From Candidatus Babelota bacterium (GTDB taxonomy: Bacteria; Babelota; Babeliae; Babelales; Babelaceae), in assembly GCA_003174035.1 (NCBI GenBank), contig PRDV01000017.1, forward strand, positions 1 through 29,748: DNA of 29,748 nt. The letters are read 5' to 3'. The translations under genes and the position numbers were made by a program. Positions 8,494 through 17,254 of this stretch are shown piece after piece; positions within the stretch are counted from its first letter, which is position 1, and each line of letters starts with the position of its first letter. The notes under the pieces were generated by a model. That model saw nothing but the letters and a program-made list of their open reading frames with translations, ran no database searches and was not told the origin of the DNA.

Positions 8494-9726
8494 ATGACAA
8501 ATACCTCATCGCTAAAGACCAATATAATGGTATTGTTCCTATTCAGAATATATGCCAGTGCTATTGCAGCTGACTACGACCTTACCGTGATTGGATTTCA
8601 TAAATTTGATGAGAGTATTGGGAGAAGAACAATTGCTCAAATTAGAACGCTCTTTCGCGATCTAAACATTAATTATATAGATAGTAGACCTAAAAGATCG
8701 GTAGATGTTGATATAGAACGGCAAATACTTGAGATTATGAAAAATCCCGATAAAACTCCTGGGAAAGTTGCTTTTTTTGTGGATATTATGACTGAGGGGA
8801 AAAAACAATTATATAAAAAAACTCCGAAGAGTCAAATTAAATTTGCTTTTGTTACCGTCGAGTCATCAAAAATACCAAGGTCTTGGACTAATGCTTTAAA
8901 CACATATTTTGATGGTGTCGTTGTTCCAGATATATGGTTAGTTGAGGTATTAGAGAAAGCAGGAGTTAAAATTCCAATCTTTGTTCTCCCAGAAATATGT
9001 TATCTAGAGGACTTTTTAGCTGAGCCCTTACAGCAGAACCCTCGCAGCCCCTTTGTTTTTGGTATATCAGCCATTATGGCAAATAACAAAAACTATGACT
9101 TATTATTAGCTGCTTTCATTTCTGAATTTGAAGATTCAGAAAATGTAATTTTAAAAATTCATAGTGGCTACGGCAAAGGAGAGATTTGCAAGAAAATAAA
9201 AAGTTTAGCATCAAAAAAAATAATTGTGCACAAAAAATATATCGGCTGGAAAGATTATGTTGAATACATGAAATCAATTGATTGTTATGTTTTATTATCT
9301 CGAGGTGAAGGCTTTTCGGTTACCCCACGTGAGGCTTTAGCTTTAGGACATCCATGTATTTTAGCAAATAATACAGCCCATAAGACAATATGTGCTACAG
9401 GTTTGGTTCGTAGTGTAAGATCTAATATTATAATAAATCATGATGGCCAGTTTTATGATGAATGCCTAGGTCACTATTTTAATTGTGATTTGAATGATGC
9501 TCGCAAGGCATTAAGAGACGTATATGAAAACTATGATGTATATCTAAAAATGGCTTATGAAGGAAGGGAGTGGGTTAAGCAATACTTATCATGTAATTTA
9601 AGAAGCAAATATCTTTCACTGTTCAAACCTAAAAAAATTATATTGGGCACTAGCAACGAAGCTGGGGAAGACTATCTGATGACAAATTCGGAAACACTTT
9701 ATAAGAAGTATACAAATCTTACTTAA
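8494..9726 (+). CDS. Exported GT4-type glycosyltransferase (copy 2)
   Basis: A 410-aa paralogue of the divergent gene at 8239. N-terminal hydrophobic segment MVLFLFRIYASAIAA (about residues 12-26) reads as a signal peptide. Shared motifs: MKNPDKTPGKVAFF, FDGVVVPDIWLVEVLEKAG, SIDCYVLLSRGEGFSVTPRE with the E-x7-E motif, then NNTAHKT and LFKPKKIILG near the C-terminus. The sequence is visibly more AT-rich in third positions than the neighbouring sulfatase gene. The ribosome binding site before ATG 8494 is weak (GTAGG about 8 bases upstream). Opposite orientation suggests duplication with inversion, or independent regulation from the 254-bp shared upstream region. Donor sugar is unknown. Confidence 0.83.
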   Translation: MTNTSSLKTNIMVLFLFRIYASAIAADYDLTVIGFHKFDESIGRRTIAQIRTLFRDLNINYIDSRPKRSVDVDIERQILEIMKNPDKTPGKVAFFVDIMTEGKKQLYKKTPKSQIKFAFVTVESSKIPRSWTNALNTYFDGVVVPDIWLVEVLEKAGVKIPIFVLPEICYLEDFLAEPLQQNPRSPFVFGISAIMANNKNYDLLLAAFISEFEDSENVILKIHSGYGKGEICKKIKSLASKKIIVHKKYIGWKDYVEYMKSIDCYVLLSRGEGFSVTPREALALGHPCILANNTAHKTICATGLVRSVRSNIIINHDGQFYDECLGHYFNCDLNDARKALRDVYENYDVYLKMAYEGREWVKQYLSCNLRSKYLSLFKPKKIILGTSNEAGEDYLMTNSETLYKKYTNLT

Positions 9727-9953
9727 ATCATTTTTTTGAAATCAAGCAACTCAGAAAATAATTTGTTAACCCATTGCAGCGCAATAATACAATTGATCTA
9801 AACACTCTGTTAAGAAATAAGGCATATTGGAACACATCACCAATTCTATTAATCGCTATAGAGCATTTACATTTTCTGAGCAAACCCTTGCATTTTCAAA
9901 TTCTAACCTGCTAGTCTATGCCAGATTTAAATTTATCATGTATGGGAGACTCA

Positions 9954-11234
9954 ATGAACATCAGACTTCTTTTGCTATCTTCACTATTCTTTAACCTATT
10001 GGTGAGCACCGCAGGTGCAACTATCTACCCACCCAATCCATTACTGGTCATACTGCTGATGGTGAAAAATGAAAAGGAACGCATTGTACAAACATTAGAA
10101 ACCTATGTATCCAAAAATGAAAGCGCAAAGAAAGAAGTTGCGTATGTTATCTATGATACCGGCTCAAGTGATGGAACCGAAGACCTGGCCAAAGGATTCT
10201 TTGAGAAAAAAGAAATTACTGATTACGCCATAATAAAGGAAAGCCACTGGCCAGCGGGGAAAGACTTCCCTTATGGGAAAGCGCGCAACCGAGCACTAGA
10301 GCTCGTGCGTGAAAAATACCCAGAATCACTGTTTATCCTATTTCCTGATGCTGAATGGTACCTACACACCATTGATAAACTGTTAACATTCTGCAGAGAG
10401 GAATCGATTAAAGCTGCCCAGGGGCAGGCAATACCGCCTTACTATCACAACCGTATGTGCTGGGGAAATTCTCATATTTCGTTAACCTCAAGACTTATTG
10501 CAACGCATGATGACGTCAAATATGACTATTTTGATCGCCATGAATGCCTTAATAAGACATCCTGCCGAGACACACCTGAATCAGTCTATTTCGAAATCAT
10601 ACCAAGCCCGAGTGGCGCAGAACGCAGCCGAAAGCGCTGGGAATCTGATCGTGACTATTTTCTCAATCTTTTACTAGCAGATCCTAAGGATGTGCGTGCT
10701 GCTCACTATGTAGCAAAAAGCGAAAAATGGCTTGGCAATTACCGCAATGCTTACATCTACTATAAAATGCGCCGCGATCTCCATTCATTCCCTCAAGAAG
10801 ATTGGGAGGGATTGTATGAACTTGGAGCTGTTACCGAAGTTCTATCTGAGGAAGAGCCAGATCAATTTACCTGGGATGAGGCACTCAAATACTATCTAGA
10901 GGCTATTGCTCTCAGACCACATCGCGCAGAACCAATGGTAAAGATCGCTCAACATTACTTTTTTAAAGAACAAAAATATGGCTTAAGCTATATTTTTGCG
11001 CGTAGGGCCTGTGAGCTTCCTATGCCTGCTATCGAAAAGGAAATACTCCCTATACAGACCCATTGTTATACTTTAGATCGTTGGGAAATCTTGAGCCTGT
11101 GCGCTTTTTACATAGGTGAATATGAAGTCGGTGAAGCAGCTGCTAAAAAAGCCATCGAAGCCAGCCCAAATAGTCCACATTTGTATAAAAATCTCTCCTA
11201 CTATTGGGAAAGAAAGAACAAGGAGAGAGCATGA
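9954..11234 (+). CDS. Exported GT2 glycosyltransferase with C-terminal TPR-like helices
   Basis: First gene of a six-gene operon. After the signal peptide (MNIRLLLLSSLFFNLLVSTA) comes a GT-A domain: LVILLMVKNEKERI (about 31-44), YDTGSSDGT (67-75), FPYGKARNRALE and a DXD-like FPDAEW (130-135). The C-terminal third contains repeated helical units such as YYLEAIALRPHRAEPMVKIA and AAKKAIEASPNSPHLYKNL, which look like TPR repeats. This layout is seen in GT2 proteins of SunS-like and TPR-glycosyltransferase type. An ATG at 9918 is in frame, but ATG 9954 has GGGAG (9944-9948) at the right distance and begins directly at the signal peptide. The 227 bases upstream hold no other gene. Confidence 0.84.
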   Translation: MNIRLLLLSSLFFNLLVSTAGATIYPPNPLLVILLMVKNEKERIVQTLETYVSKNESAKKEVAYVIYDTGSSDGTEDLAKGFFEKKEITDYAIIKESHWPAGKDFPYGKARNRALELVREKYPESLFILFPDAEWYLHTIDKLLTFCREESIKAAQGQAIPPYYHNRMCWGNSHISLTSRLIATHDDVKYDYFDRHECLNKTSCRDTPESVYFEIIPSPSGAERSRKRWESDRDYFLNLLLADPKDVRAAHYVAKSEKWLGNYRNAYIYYKMRRDLHSFPQEDWEGLYELGAVTEVLSEEEPDQFTWDEALKYYLEAIALRPHRAEPMVKIAQHYFFKEQKYGLSYIFARRACELPMPAIEKEILPIQTHCYTLDRWEILSLCAFYIGEYEVGEAAAKKAIEASPNSPHLYKNLSYYWERKNKERA

Positions 11235-12073
11235 TAGCACTACTATTGGCACTAACAATCTTTAGCTCGCTGTATGCCACACAAGAGCCAGAATTTGTGG
11301 TACTCGTTACCTCATATAATAATGAGAAATGGGTAGATAGGAATCTTGATTCCATCATATGCCAACGGGCATCACGCCCCTTTCAGATAATCTGCGTTAA
11401 TGACGGATCATCTGATCGTACCGGCGAGCTTATGGATGCTTACGCAAAAAAGCATACCTTGCCTGAGAGTTTCCTAAAAATCATACATAATAAAGAGCGT
11501 GTAGGATCTGCCCTTGAAAATATCTACAACACGGTACACAACCATATAGAAGACCATAAGATAGTCGTGTGTGTTGATGGTGATGACACCCTTTCCTTTA
11601 GCGGTGTTCTTGAAAGGCTTGAAAAGGAATATCGTAATCCCGACGTATGGATGACCTATGGAAGATTCGTTGTGTATCCTGCGGGAGAATTCTGGACAGC
11701 ATGTCAGGGTTATCCCGAAGAGGTTATTCGTGCACGTAGTTTCCGGCAGCACTATAATGTTCCTTCTCACCTCAAGACCTTTCGTGCAGCTCTCTTTAAA
11801 AAAGTAAGACGCGTAGATCTTCTAGATCCTTCAGGACAGATATACCGCAAAGCATGGGATATGGCTATGCTCTTCCCTATGCTCGAAATGTGCGCGCCTA
11901 AAAATGCGACCGCACCAAACCATAGCGTATTTATTGCCGATACCGTACTGTATGTATACAACTATGATAACCCCATCGGGGATTCCCGCACCGATGCAGG
12001 GCGACTGGAACAGATAAAGCTCGATCGCCATATACGCTCATTACCACCTTATGAACCATTGGATACGTTGTGA
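11231..12073 (+). CDS. Exported GT2 glycosyltransferase (copy 1)
   Basis: GT-A inverting glycosyltransferase, 280 aa from the chosen start. Seen: signal peptide MIALLLALTIFSSLYA; VLVTSYNNEKWVDRNLDSI (about 24-42); ICVNDGSSDRTGELM; VVCVDGDD (DXD at D116/D118 to D119); and WMTYGRFVVYP. The in-frame ATG at 11204 lies inside the previous gene. ATG 11231 has AAGGAG at 11220-11225 and overlaps the preceding TGA as ATGA, giving classic coupling. It is a close paralogue of the next gene: both have SYNNEK, IHN, NIYNT, DHKIVV/DHQIVV, PMLEMCAP and YNYDNPI. The acceptor may be part of the same glycan as the neighbouring enzymes. That is inferred. Confidence 0.87.
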   Translation: MIALLLALTIFSSLYATQEPEFVVLVTSYNNEKWVDRNLDSIICQRASRPFQIICVNDGSSDRTGELMDAYAKKHTLPESFLKIIHNKERVGSALENIYNTVHNHIEDHKIVVCVDGDDTLSFSGVLERLEKEYRNPDVWMTYGRFVVYPAGEFWTACQGYPEEVIRARSFRQHYNVPSHLKTFRAALFKKVRRVDLLDPSGQIYRKAWDMAMLFPMLEMCAPKNATAPNHSVFIADTVLYVYNYDNPIGDSRTDAGRLEQIKLDRHIRSLPPYEPLDTL

Positions 12074-12084
12074 AAGGTTTAACC

Positions 12085-12996
12085 ATGTTTCGCTTACCAT
12101 TTCTTCTTAGTATAGCTTCTAAAGCCATGAAAATGGTTCTTACACTCACCGCAGCACTCGTATTATTGCTAGAATCATATTCCTTATTTGCAGTCGGAAA
12201 AACGGAATCAATTCAACCACCACTCGAATTTGTCATTCTCGTTCCTTCCTATAACAATGAAAAATATGCACGACGCAATCTTGAATCGCTCATTAACCAA
12301 AAGACATCAGTCCCCTATTCAATCATATGTGTTAATGATTGCTCCACTGATAAAACTGGTGCCATCATGGAAGATATTGCGCGAGAGAACAATCTCTCTT
12401 CCTCTTTTTTAAAAATCATTCATAATCCTGCGCGCAAAGGAGCGCTTGCCAATATCTACAACACCATCCACGATCACCTTAAAGATCACCAAATTGTGGT
12501 GTTAGTAGATGGCGATGATAGCCTTGCTCATAATAATGTGCTTGCCCGGCTTGAGCAGGAATATGCTAACCCCAACCTTTGGATGACCTACGGGCAATTT
12601 ATTTTTTATCCCAGCGGCCGATGGGGTACCACCTATGAAATATTTAGAGACGAACTCATCGAGAAAAAAGTACGAACTCTTGTGTATGTTGCTCAACATT
12701 TGCGCACCTTCAAAGCAAGCCTTTTTAAAAAAATTCGTAAAGATGATCTCATGCTCGATGGGAAATTTTATGCGATGAATGCTGATATGGCTACTATGAT
12801 CCCGATGCTTGAAATGTGCGCACCAATAAGCAAGGATGCACCAAATCGTAGCAAGTTCATCCCTGACATTCTCTATATCTATAACTATGACAATCCGATA
12901 TGCGATTATCGCGTAAACAACGGACTCCAATTAGAACTTGAAAAAGTAATTCGCGCCCTTAAGCCATACGATCCTTTAGAAACTTTAACTACATGA
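12085..12996 (+). CDS. Exported GT2 glycosyltransferase (copy 2)
   Basis: Paralogue of the preceding gene, evidently a tandem duplication. Seen: hydrophobic signal region (KMVLTLTAALVLLLESYSLFA); FVILVPSYNNEKYARRNLESL; CVNDCSTDKTGAIM; VVLVDGDDSLAHNNVL with the DXD; WMTYGQFIFYPSG; and PMLEMCAP...YNYDNPI. In CVNDCSTDKT a Cys replaces the Gly of the more usual NDGS. Start choice: a GTG at 12070 overlaps the previous stop. ATG 12085 with AAAGG about 6 bases upstream looks better, and a third option at 12127 would begin closer to the hydrophobic core. About 304 aa. The stop overlaps the next start as ATGA. Confidence 0.85.
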   Translation: MFRLPFLLSIASKAMKMVLTLTAALVLLLESYSLFAVGKTESIQPPLEFVILVPSYNNEKYARRNLESLINQKTSVPYSIICVNDCSTDKTGAIMEDIARENNLSSSFLKIIHNPARKGALANIYNTIHDHLKDHQIVVLVDGDDSLAHNNVLARLEQEYANPNLWMTYGQFIFYPSGRWGTTYEIFRDELIEKKVRTLVYVAQHLRTFKASLFKKIRKDDLMLDGKFYAMNADMATMIPMLEMCAPISKDAPNRSKFIPDILYIYNYDNPICDYRVNNGLQLELEKVIRALKPYDPLETLTT

Positions 12997-14456
12997 GAAC
13001 CATCATGATCAAACCACTCAAAATCTTTGTATATAGCATAGCGTGTCTTTTGCCCCTGGCTCTCGAAGCAGAAAAAGCGATTCGCTTAGCGGATTGCTTA
13101 GCGAATCGCCAGGTAGATTACAAAGCAGGTCAGCGGGAGGCGCGCCAGGCGACTCGCCTCCCTCGACGTACGGTGAATCAAGAAAAGATTAATCTTATCG
13201 AATCCGTAACGGTGCAAAAGAATGTTATTAAGATCGAAATCAACGAAGGATTTAAGAAAAAATACCTCTTAGGTGACTTTTTTGCGCAGTACGATAAAGA
13301 CATTAATCTCGAACCACTTGATTATACCATTCAGATCATGCCCTTTATTATGAATGTGGTATCTATTGTGTGGATTTCAGGGCGAGATTATTATATAGAC
13401 GCTATGGATGAAGAACTCTATGCTTCGCTTGAAAAAGTAAAAGAAGTCTTTCGTCGTATGTATAAAAAAACTTCCTGGCAAGGACGGCTCATTCCGCGAA
13501 AGCTCGTAAAAAATACTGCACCATTTTCATCTACTGATCGCTCAGAAAATCAGTATCTTGCACTATTGTTTAGTGGTGGGCTTGATTCAACTGCTTCTTC
13601 ACTGTATCATCGCCACAAAAAGCAACTGCTCATTACCGTATGGGGACATTGGGATCTGCCATTGCATGATGAAAAACTCTGGAATATCCGTGCAGAGCAA
13701 TTAAGAGATTTTGGGAGAGAGTATGGCCATGAAAATGCCTTCATTAAATCAAACTACTACTCATTCTTAAACCGACCAGTTCTTGATAAAATATCTCCTG
13801 AGATAAGTTCTTGGCGTATTTTTACCGTCGAAGGTATCGGCTGGGCAGGCCTAGCTGCTCCTTTAATGCTGTTAAAAGGCTATCCTGAATTACGCCATGC
13901 CTCTACGGTTACCTGGGACTTTAAGTTTCCTGCAGCTGCTAACCCTTTTGTTGATGATAATATTCATTTCTCAGGTTGTTGGCTTAAGCATGATCTTTTT
14001 GATATGAACCGCATAGAAAAATGCGCCTTCATTGCAGATTTATGCAAGAAAGAGCAGCTCTCAATTCCTCAAATTCGTGTCTGCGAAGAAAAAATTGTGG
14101 GCAACTGCTGCAAGTGCCAAAAATGCGTACGTACTATTCTTGAGCTCATCGTCATTGGTGAAAAGCCTGCTGATTATGGATTCGATATTAGTGAAGAAGC
14201 AGCACTCAGAAAATCAAAGGAATTTATGGATAAGCATACTACCGGCTATACCACCGTATGGCATTTCATGCATATGCAGGAACTGCTTGCGCAAAGGAAG
14301 GCCCGGGGTGAAAAGATTCCACAGGATCTCGAATGGATCTTATCGGTTGATCTGAATAAAAAAATTACCAAAGATATTAAGTTTCAGGATACCATCAATT
14401 GGCATGATTTTGCTGATCTTTTGCCTGACATCATAATACCGACCAAGAAATCGTAA
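12993..14456 (+). CDS. QueC-like PP-loop ATPase with signal peptide (copy 1)
   Basis: ATP-pyrophosphatase domain with ALLFSGGLDSTAS (PP-loop, residues about 190-202), ITVWGHWDLPLHD and a late zinc cluster C364-x7-C372-x2-C375-x2-C378. This resembles 7-cyano-7-deazaguanine synthase (QueC), which activates a carboxylate with ATP, but QueC is about 230 aa and this is 487. The extra N-terminal domain (about 66-180; motifs DYTIQIMPFIMNVVSIVWISG, then ASLEKVKEVF) recalls the longer QueC relatives such as QatC of defence systems; that link is from memory and tentative. N-terminus MIKPLKIFVYSIACLLPLALEA is a signal peptide, with in-frame starts at 12993 (ATGA overlap with the previous stop) and 13005. 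A repeat-rich linker (about 28-65) is absent from copy 2. Confidence 0.72.
   Translation: MRTIMIKPLKIFVYSIACLLPLALEAEKAIRLADCLANRQVDYKAGQREARQATRLPRRTVNQEKINLIESVTVQKNVIKIEINEGFKKKYLLGDFFAQYDKDINLEPLDYTIQIMPFIMNVVSIVWISGRDYYIDAMDEELYASLEKVKEVFRRMYKKTSWQGRLIPRKLVKNTAPFSSTDRSENQYLALLFSGGLDSTASSLYHRHKKQLLITVWGHWDLPLHDEKLWNIRAEQLRDFGREYGHENAFIKSNYYSFLNRPVLDKISPEISSWRIFTVEGIGWAGLAAPLMLLKGYPELRHASTVTWDFKFPAAANPFVDDNIHFSGCWLKHDLFDMNRIEKCAFIADLCKKEQLSIPQIRVCEEKIVGNCCKCQKCVRTILELIVIGEKPADYGFDISEEAALRKSKEFMDKHTTGYTTVWHFMHMQELLAQRKARGEKIPQDLEWILSVDLNKKITKDIKFQDTINWHDFADLLPDIIIPTKKS
13077..13162. repeat. Two nested palindromes inside the first PP-loop gene
   Basis: Perfect inverted repeats GCGATTCGCT (13077-13086) / AGCGAATCGC (13100-13109), and GGGAGGCG (13135-13142) / CGCCTCCC (13155-13162), plus a direct repeat of GCTTAGCG. 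The segment is more GC-rich than its surroundings, stays in frame and encodes the linker after the signal peptide. Paralogues lack it. It looks like an inserted palindromic element. Confidence 0.6.
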
Positions 14457-14463
14457 GGATGCT

Positions 14464-15840
14464 ATGCTAATTCTGGTTGTACTTGCTTTCCTGACTATAG
14501 TAAGCGCTTATGCCGTAGAAGAAAATCTAATTGAAAGCGTGCGCGTACACAAAAATAGGGTGGATATTGCACCTCATGCTGCATTTAAAAAGCAATATTT
14601 AAAAGGCAATTTCTTTGCTGAGTATGAAGAGGATATCAATCTCGAGGTATTTGATTATTCAATTCAAACAATGCCCTTCCTTATGAACGTTATCTCAATC
14701 GTCTGGATATCGGGCAATACCTATTACCTTGATGAAATGGATAGAGAGCTTTACCACTCGTTAGAACGGGTAAAAAAAGTATTTAAAACCATGTATCCTC
14801 GTACGAGCTGGAATGGTGAATTACGCGTTCGAAAGCTCGTTGATCATCCGCTACCATTTGCTCCTGTACCAGAAGAACGTACGGCGCTGCTGTTTAGCGG
14901 CGGCATTGATTCAACATCAACTGCACTTGCCCATTGCGACAAAAAACAGCTCTTCATTACTGCATGGGGACATTGGGATCTGCCGTTACATGAGCAATCT
15001 CTCTGGCAAACACGTAAAAAGAAAATCATAGCATTTGCTCAACAATGCTCAGAGCTACAGCAGAAAGATGAGAACTTACATCATTCTGCACCACGCAATG
15101 AAACATCCTGTATTCGTTCAAATTATGCTGCATTTTTAAATTGGGAATATTTATCAAACCTCACGCCAGAAATTATTAAATGGCGTTTGGGCACTGTAGA
15201 AGGGCTTGGTTGGGTAGGGCTTACTGCACCTATTCTGCTCACTAAAAAATATCCCGTTCTACGTATCGCATCATCGCATACGTGGCTGTATCCATACCCA
15301 TCTGCTGCCAGTCCTTTTGTCGATAACAATCTCTTTTTCTGCGGACTACGGGTACTGCATGATCAGTTTGATATGACGCGAGAAGATAAAATAGCATTCA
15401 TCGCACGTACCTGCAAAGAGCTGAAAATGGATCCGCCCTTTTTAAAGATCTGTTCACTTGAAAAGAAAAACGACGCTAACTGCGGTTCCTGCCGCAAATG
15501 CTTATCAAGCGCTATTGGATTCTTAGCAATAAATGAGAATCCAAAGGAGTATGGCATTAACATAGAGAGATCAACATTAATCAAAAGAACCCTCACCTTG
15601 CTTGCACCAGAGAAACTTAATTTCTATACCATTCTTTTTTTCAAAGGCATTCAAAAAACAATCCAAGAACGGCTTGAGCAAGGCAAACCAGTGCCTGAAG
15701 AGCTGAAAGTACTTTTAACAATAGATTTTAATGAGAAGCGAGCCTATGATGTTGAAAAACAGCATAAGCTTGATTGGCAGGAAATGCTTGCCCTATTACC
15801 AGATAGAGGCGATTTGCCCCTTACGATGGCGGGAAATTAA
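14464..15840 (+). CDS. QueC-like PP-loop ATPase with signal peptide (copy 2)
   Basis: The shortest and cleanest of the three tandem paralogues (458 aa). Signal peptide MLILVVLAFLTIVSAYA, then almost immediately the shared N-terminal domain (NLIESVRVHKNRVDI; FDYSIQTMPFLMNVISIVWI, about 63-82). PP-loop ALLFSGGIDSTST is at about 141-153, followed by FITAWGHWDLPLHE. The zinc-type cluster is C330-x9-C340-x2-C343-x2-C346. Middle motifs shared by all three copies are RSNYAAFLN/KSNYYSFLN and the GW.GL.AP segment. Start has AAGGA 4 bases upstream and sits 7 bases after the previous stop. The reaction is unknown. The fold predicts ATP-dependent activation (adenylation) of a carboxylate or similar group, puzzling for an exported protein. 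Confidence 0.74.
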   Translation: MLILVVLAFLTIVSAYAVEENLIESVRVHKNRVDIAPHAAFKKQYLKGNFFAEYEEDINLEVFDYSIQTMPFLMNVISIVWISGNTYYLDEMDRELYHSLERVKKVFKTMYPRTSWNGELRVRKLVDHPLPFAPVPEERTALLFSGGIDSTSTALAHCDKKQLFITAWGHWDLPLHEQSLWQTRKKKIIAFAQQCSELQQKDENLHHSAPRNETSCIRSNYAAFLNWEYLSNLTPEIIKWRLGTVEGLGWVGLTAPILLTKKYPVLRIASSHTWLYPYPSAASPFVDNNLFFCGLRVLHDQFDMTREDKIAFIARTCKELKMDPPFLKICSLEKKNDANCGSCRKCLSSAIGFLAINENPKEYGINIERSTLIKRTLTLLAPEKLNFYTILFFKGIQKTIQERLEQGKPVPEELKVLLTIDFNEKRAYDVEKQHKLDWQEMLALLPDRGDLPLTMAGN

Positions 15841-15841
15841 T

Positions 15842-17254
15842 ATGAAACGTACACTGTTTTTTGTTTTAGCCTTTTTATACGCAAGCCTTACTATTTTCGG
15901 CAAGCAACCTGATTATACAAAAGATCGTAAAAAACAGAGTGAGCTCGTGCAGGTTATACCTAGTGAGCGCACACTCACCGAGCGTATGCTCACCGAGCGT
16001 GCAGAACCAATCAAGCTCATTGACGAAGTAATCGTCAACAAAAATAGAATCGATGTTCGCATAAATAGCGCATTTAAGAAAGCATATCTCAAGGAAGATT
16101 TCTTTGTTGAGTATGATGAAGACATCAATTGTGAAAAACTCGATTATTCGATTATCACCCTTCCCTTCATTATGAACGTCATGTCACTCATATGGGTTTC
16201 AGGCAAAGAGTACACAATACCAACGATGGACAAGGAGATCTATGCATCGCTTGAAAAAATCAAACAGCTCTTTGAGATCTTCTATCCTAAAACTCCCTGG
16301 AAAGGAAAGCTTATTCCAGAAAAACTGGTAAGCAATAGCTTAAATCGAAGCCAACAACCTATGATCGCTTTGTTATTTAGTGGCGGTGTAGATTCCACAG
16401 CAGCATCCCTCATTCATCGCGATAAAAAGCAGCTCCTCATAACTGCCTGGGGCCAAAGTTGCTTACCGCTCCAAGATCGCAAGATGTGGGAAACCATTAA
16501 GAAGCAGGTAATCTCCTTTGCTCATGAATACGGCCATGAGAATGCGTTTATCAAATCAAACTACTACTCATTTCTTAACTTAAAAACGCTTACGAACCTA
16601 TCCCCAGAAATAGTCACGTGGAGAATAGACACCATAGAGGATATTGGTTGGATTGGATTGACAGCACCTATCTTGTTTGCAAAGGGTATTTCAACGTTGC
16701 ATATAGCTTCTACAGAAAACTGGAATTCCAAATATGCGAATGCGGCAAATCCCTACATCGATGGTCTTATTACCTACGCTTCAATACATACCAAACACAA
16801 TCAGTTTGATGTAACTCGTTTTGATAAAATCGCTCTCATCAATGATCTTGCGAATCGCCATCTAGTTAAACGTCCAATATTGCCGGTATGTCAAAAACCT
16901 GGAGGTATCGTTAATTGTGGATCTTGTGAAAAATGTTGTATAACCTTGTTATGCTTATATACATTAGCTGCTAACCCACGCGAGTATGGTTTCAAAACCA
17001 CCTATGCAGAGGTCAAAAAAAATACCCTCTATCTTTGTGATAACAATACACTTTCTATAACAACAATCGAGCAACTAAAAGATCTTCAAAAACACATTGC
17101 TCTCGCAAAACATCCCACACATGACTTTTCATGGTTGATGAGCATAGATTTTAGCACAAAAAAGACATACGATGTTAAAAAACAGCAACCAGTCGATTGG
17201 AAAATAGTCGCTGGAAAATTTCCGGAGATTAAGAGCCCTTATAGTGGCTCATAG
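15842..17254 (+). CDS. QueC-like PP-loop ATPase with signal peptide (copy 3)
   Basis: Third tandem copy, last gene of the operon. I start at ATG 15842, one base after the previous stop, because it gives a direct signal peptide (MKRTLFFVLAFLYASLTIFG). An in-frame ATG at 15731 would sit deep inside copy 2. From this start (470 aa): linker with a 15-bp tandem repeat (ERTLT ERMLT ER, about 42-53); N-terminal domain with DYSIITLPFIMNVMSLIWVS; PP-loop ALLFSGGVDSTAAS (about 176-189); and Cys cluster C350-x8-C359-x2-C362-x2-C365, the same spacing as QueC. It has ITAWGQSCLPLQD where copies 1 and 2 have WGHWDLPLH, so the pocket may differ. Its end overlaps the convergent gene by 16 bases. Confidence 0.74.
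   Translation: MKRTLFFVLAFLYASLTIFGKQPDYTKDRKKQSELVQVIPSERTLTERMLTERAEPIKLIDEVIVNKNRIDVRINSAFKKAYLKEDFFVEYDEDINCEKLDYSIITLPFIMNVMSLIWVSGKEYTIPTMDKEIYASLEKIKQLFEIFYPKTPWKGKLIPEKLVSNSLNRSQQPMIALLFSGGVDSTAASLIHRDKKQLLITAWGQSCLPLQDRKMWETIKKQVISFAHEYGHENAFIKSNYYSFLNLKTLTNLSPEIVTWRIDTIEDIGWIGLTAPILFAKGISTLHIASTENWNSKYANAANPYIDGLITYASIHTKHNQFDVTRFDKIALINDLANRHLVKRPILPVCQKPGGIVNCGSCEKCCITLLCLYTLAANPREYGFKTTYAEVKKNTLYLCDNNTLSITTIEQLKDLQKHIALAKHPTHDFSWLMSIDFSTKKTYDVKKQQPVDWKIVAGKFPEIKSPYSGS
15965..16003 (+). repeat. 15-bp tandem repeat, about 2.6 copies
   Basis: Units 15965-15979 and 15980-15994 (GAGCG, five variable bases, CTCACC-type ending) plus a partial third to 16003. They are in frame and encode ERTLT, ERMLT, ERA in the linker after the signal peptide of the third PP-loop gene. 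Confidence 0.75.

Noticed and set aside
12502..12930. Minus-strand frame of 142 codons
   Set aside because: Antisense to the second GT2 gene, which has all family motifs in the plus frame.
12993..17254. Queuosine biosynthesis (queC) assignment
   Set aside because: Proteins are about twice the length of QueC, have signal peptides and an extra domain, are triplicated, and no queD, queE or queF is nearby; called QueC-like only.
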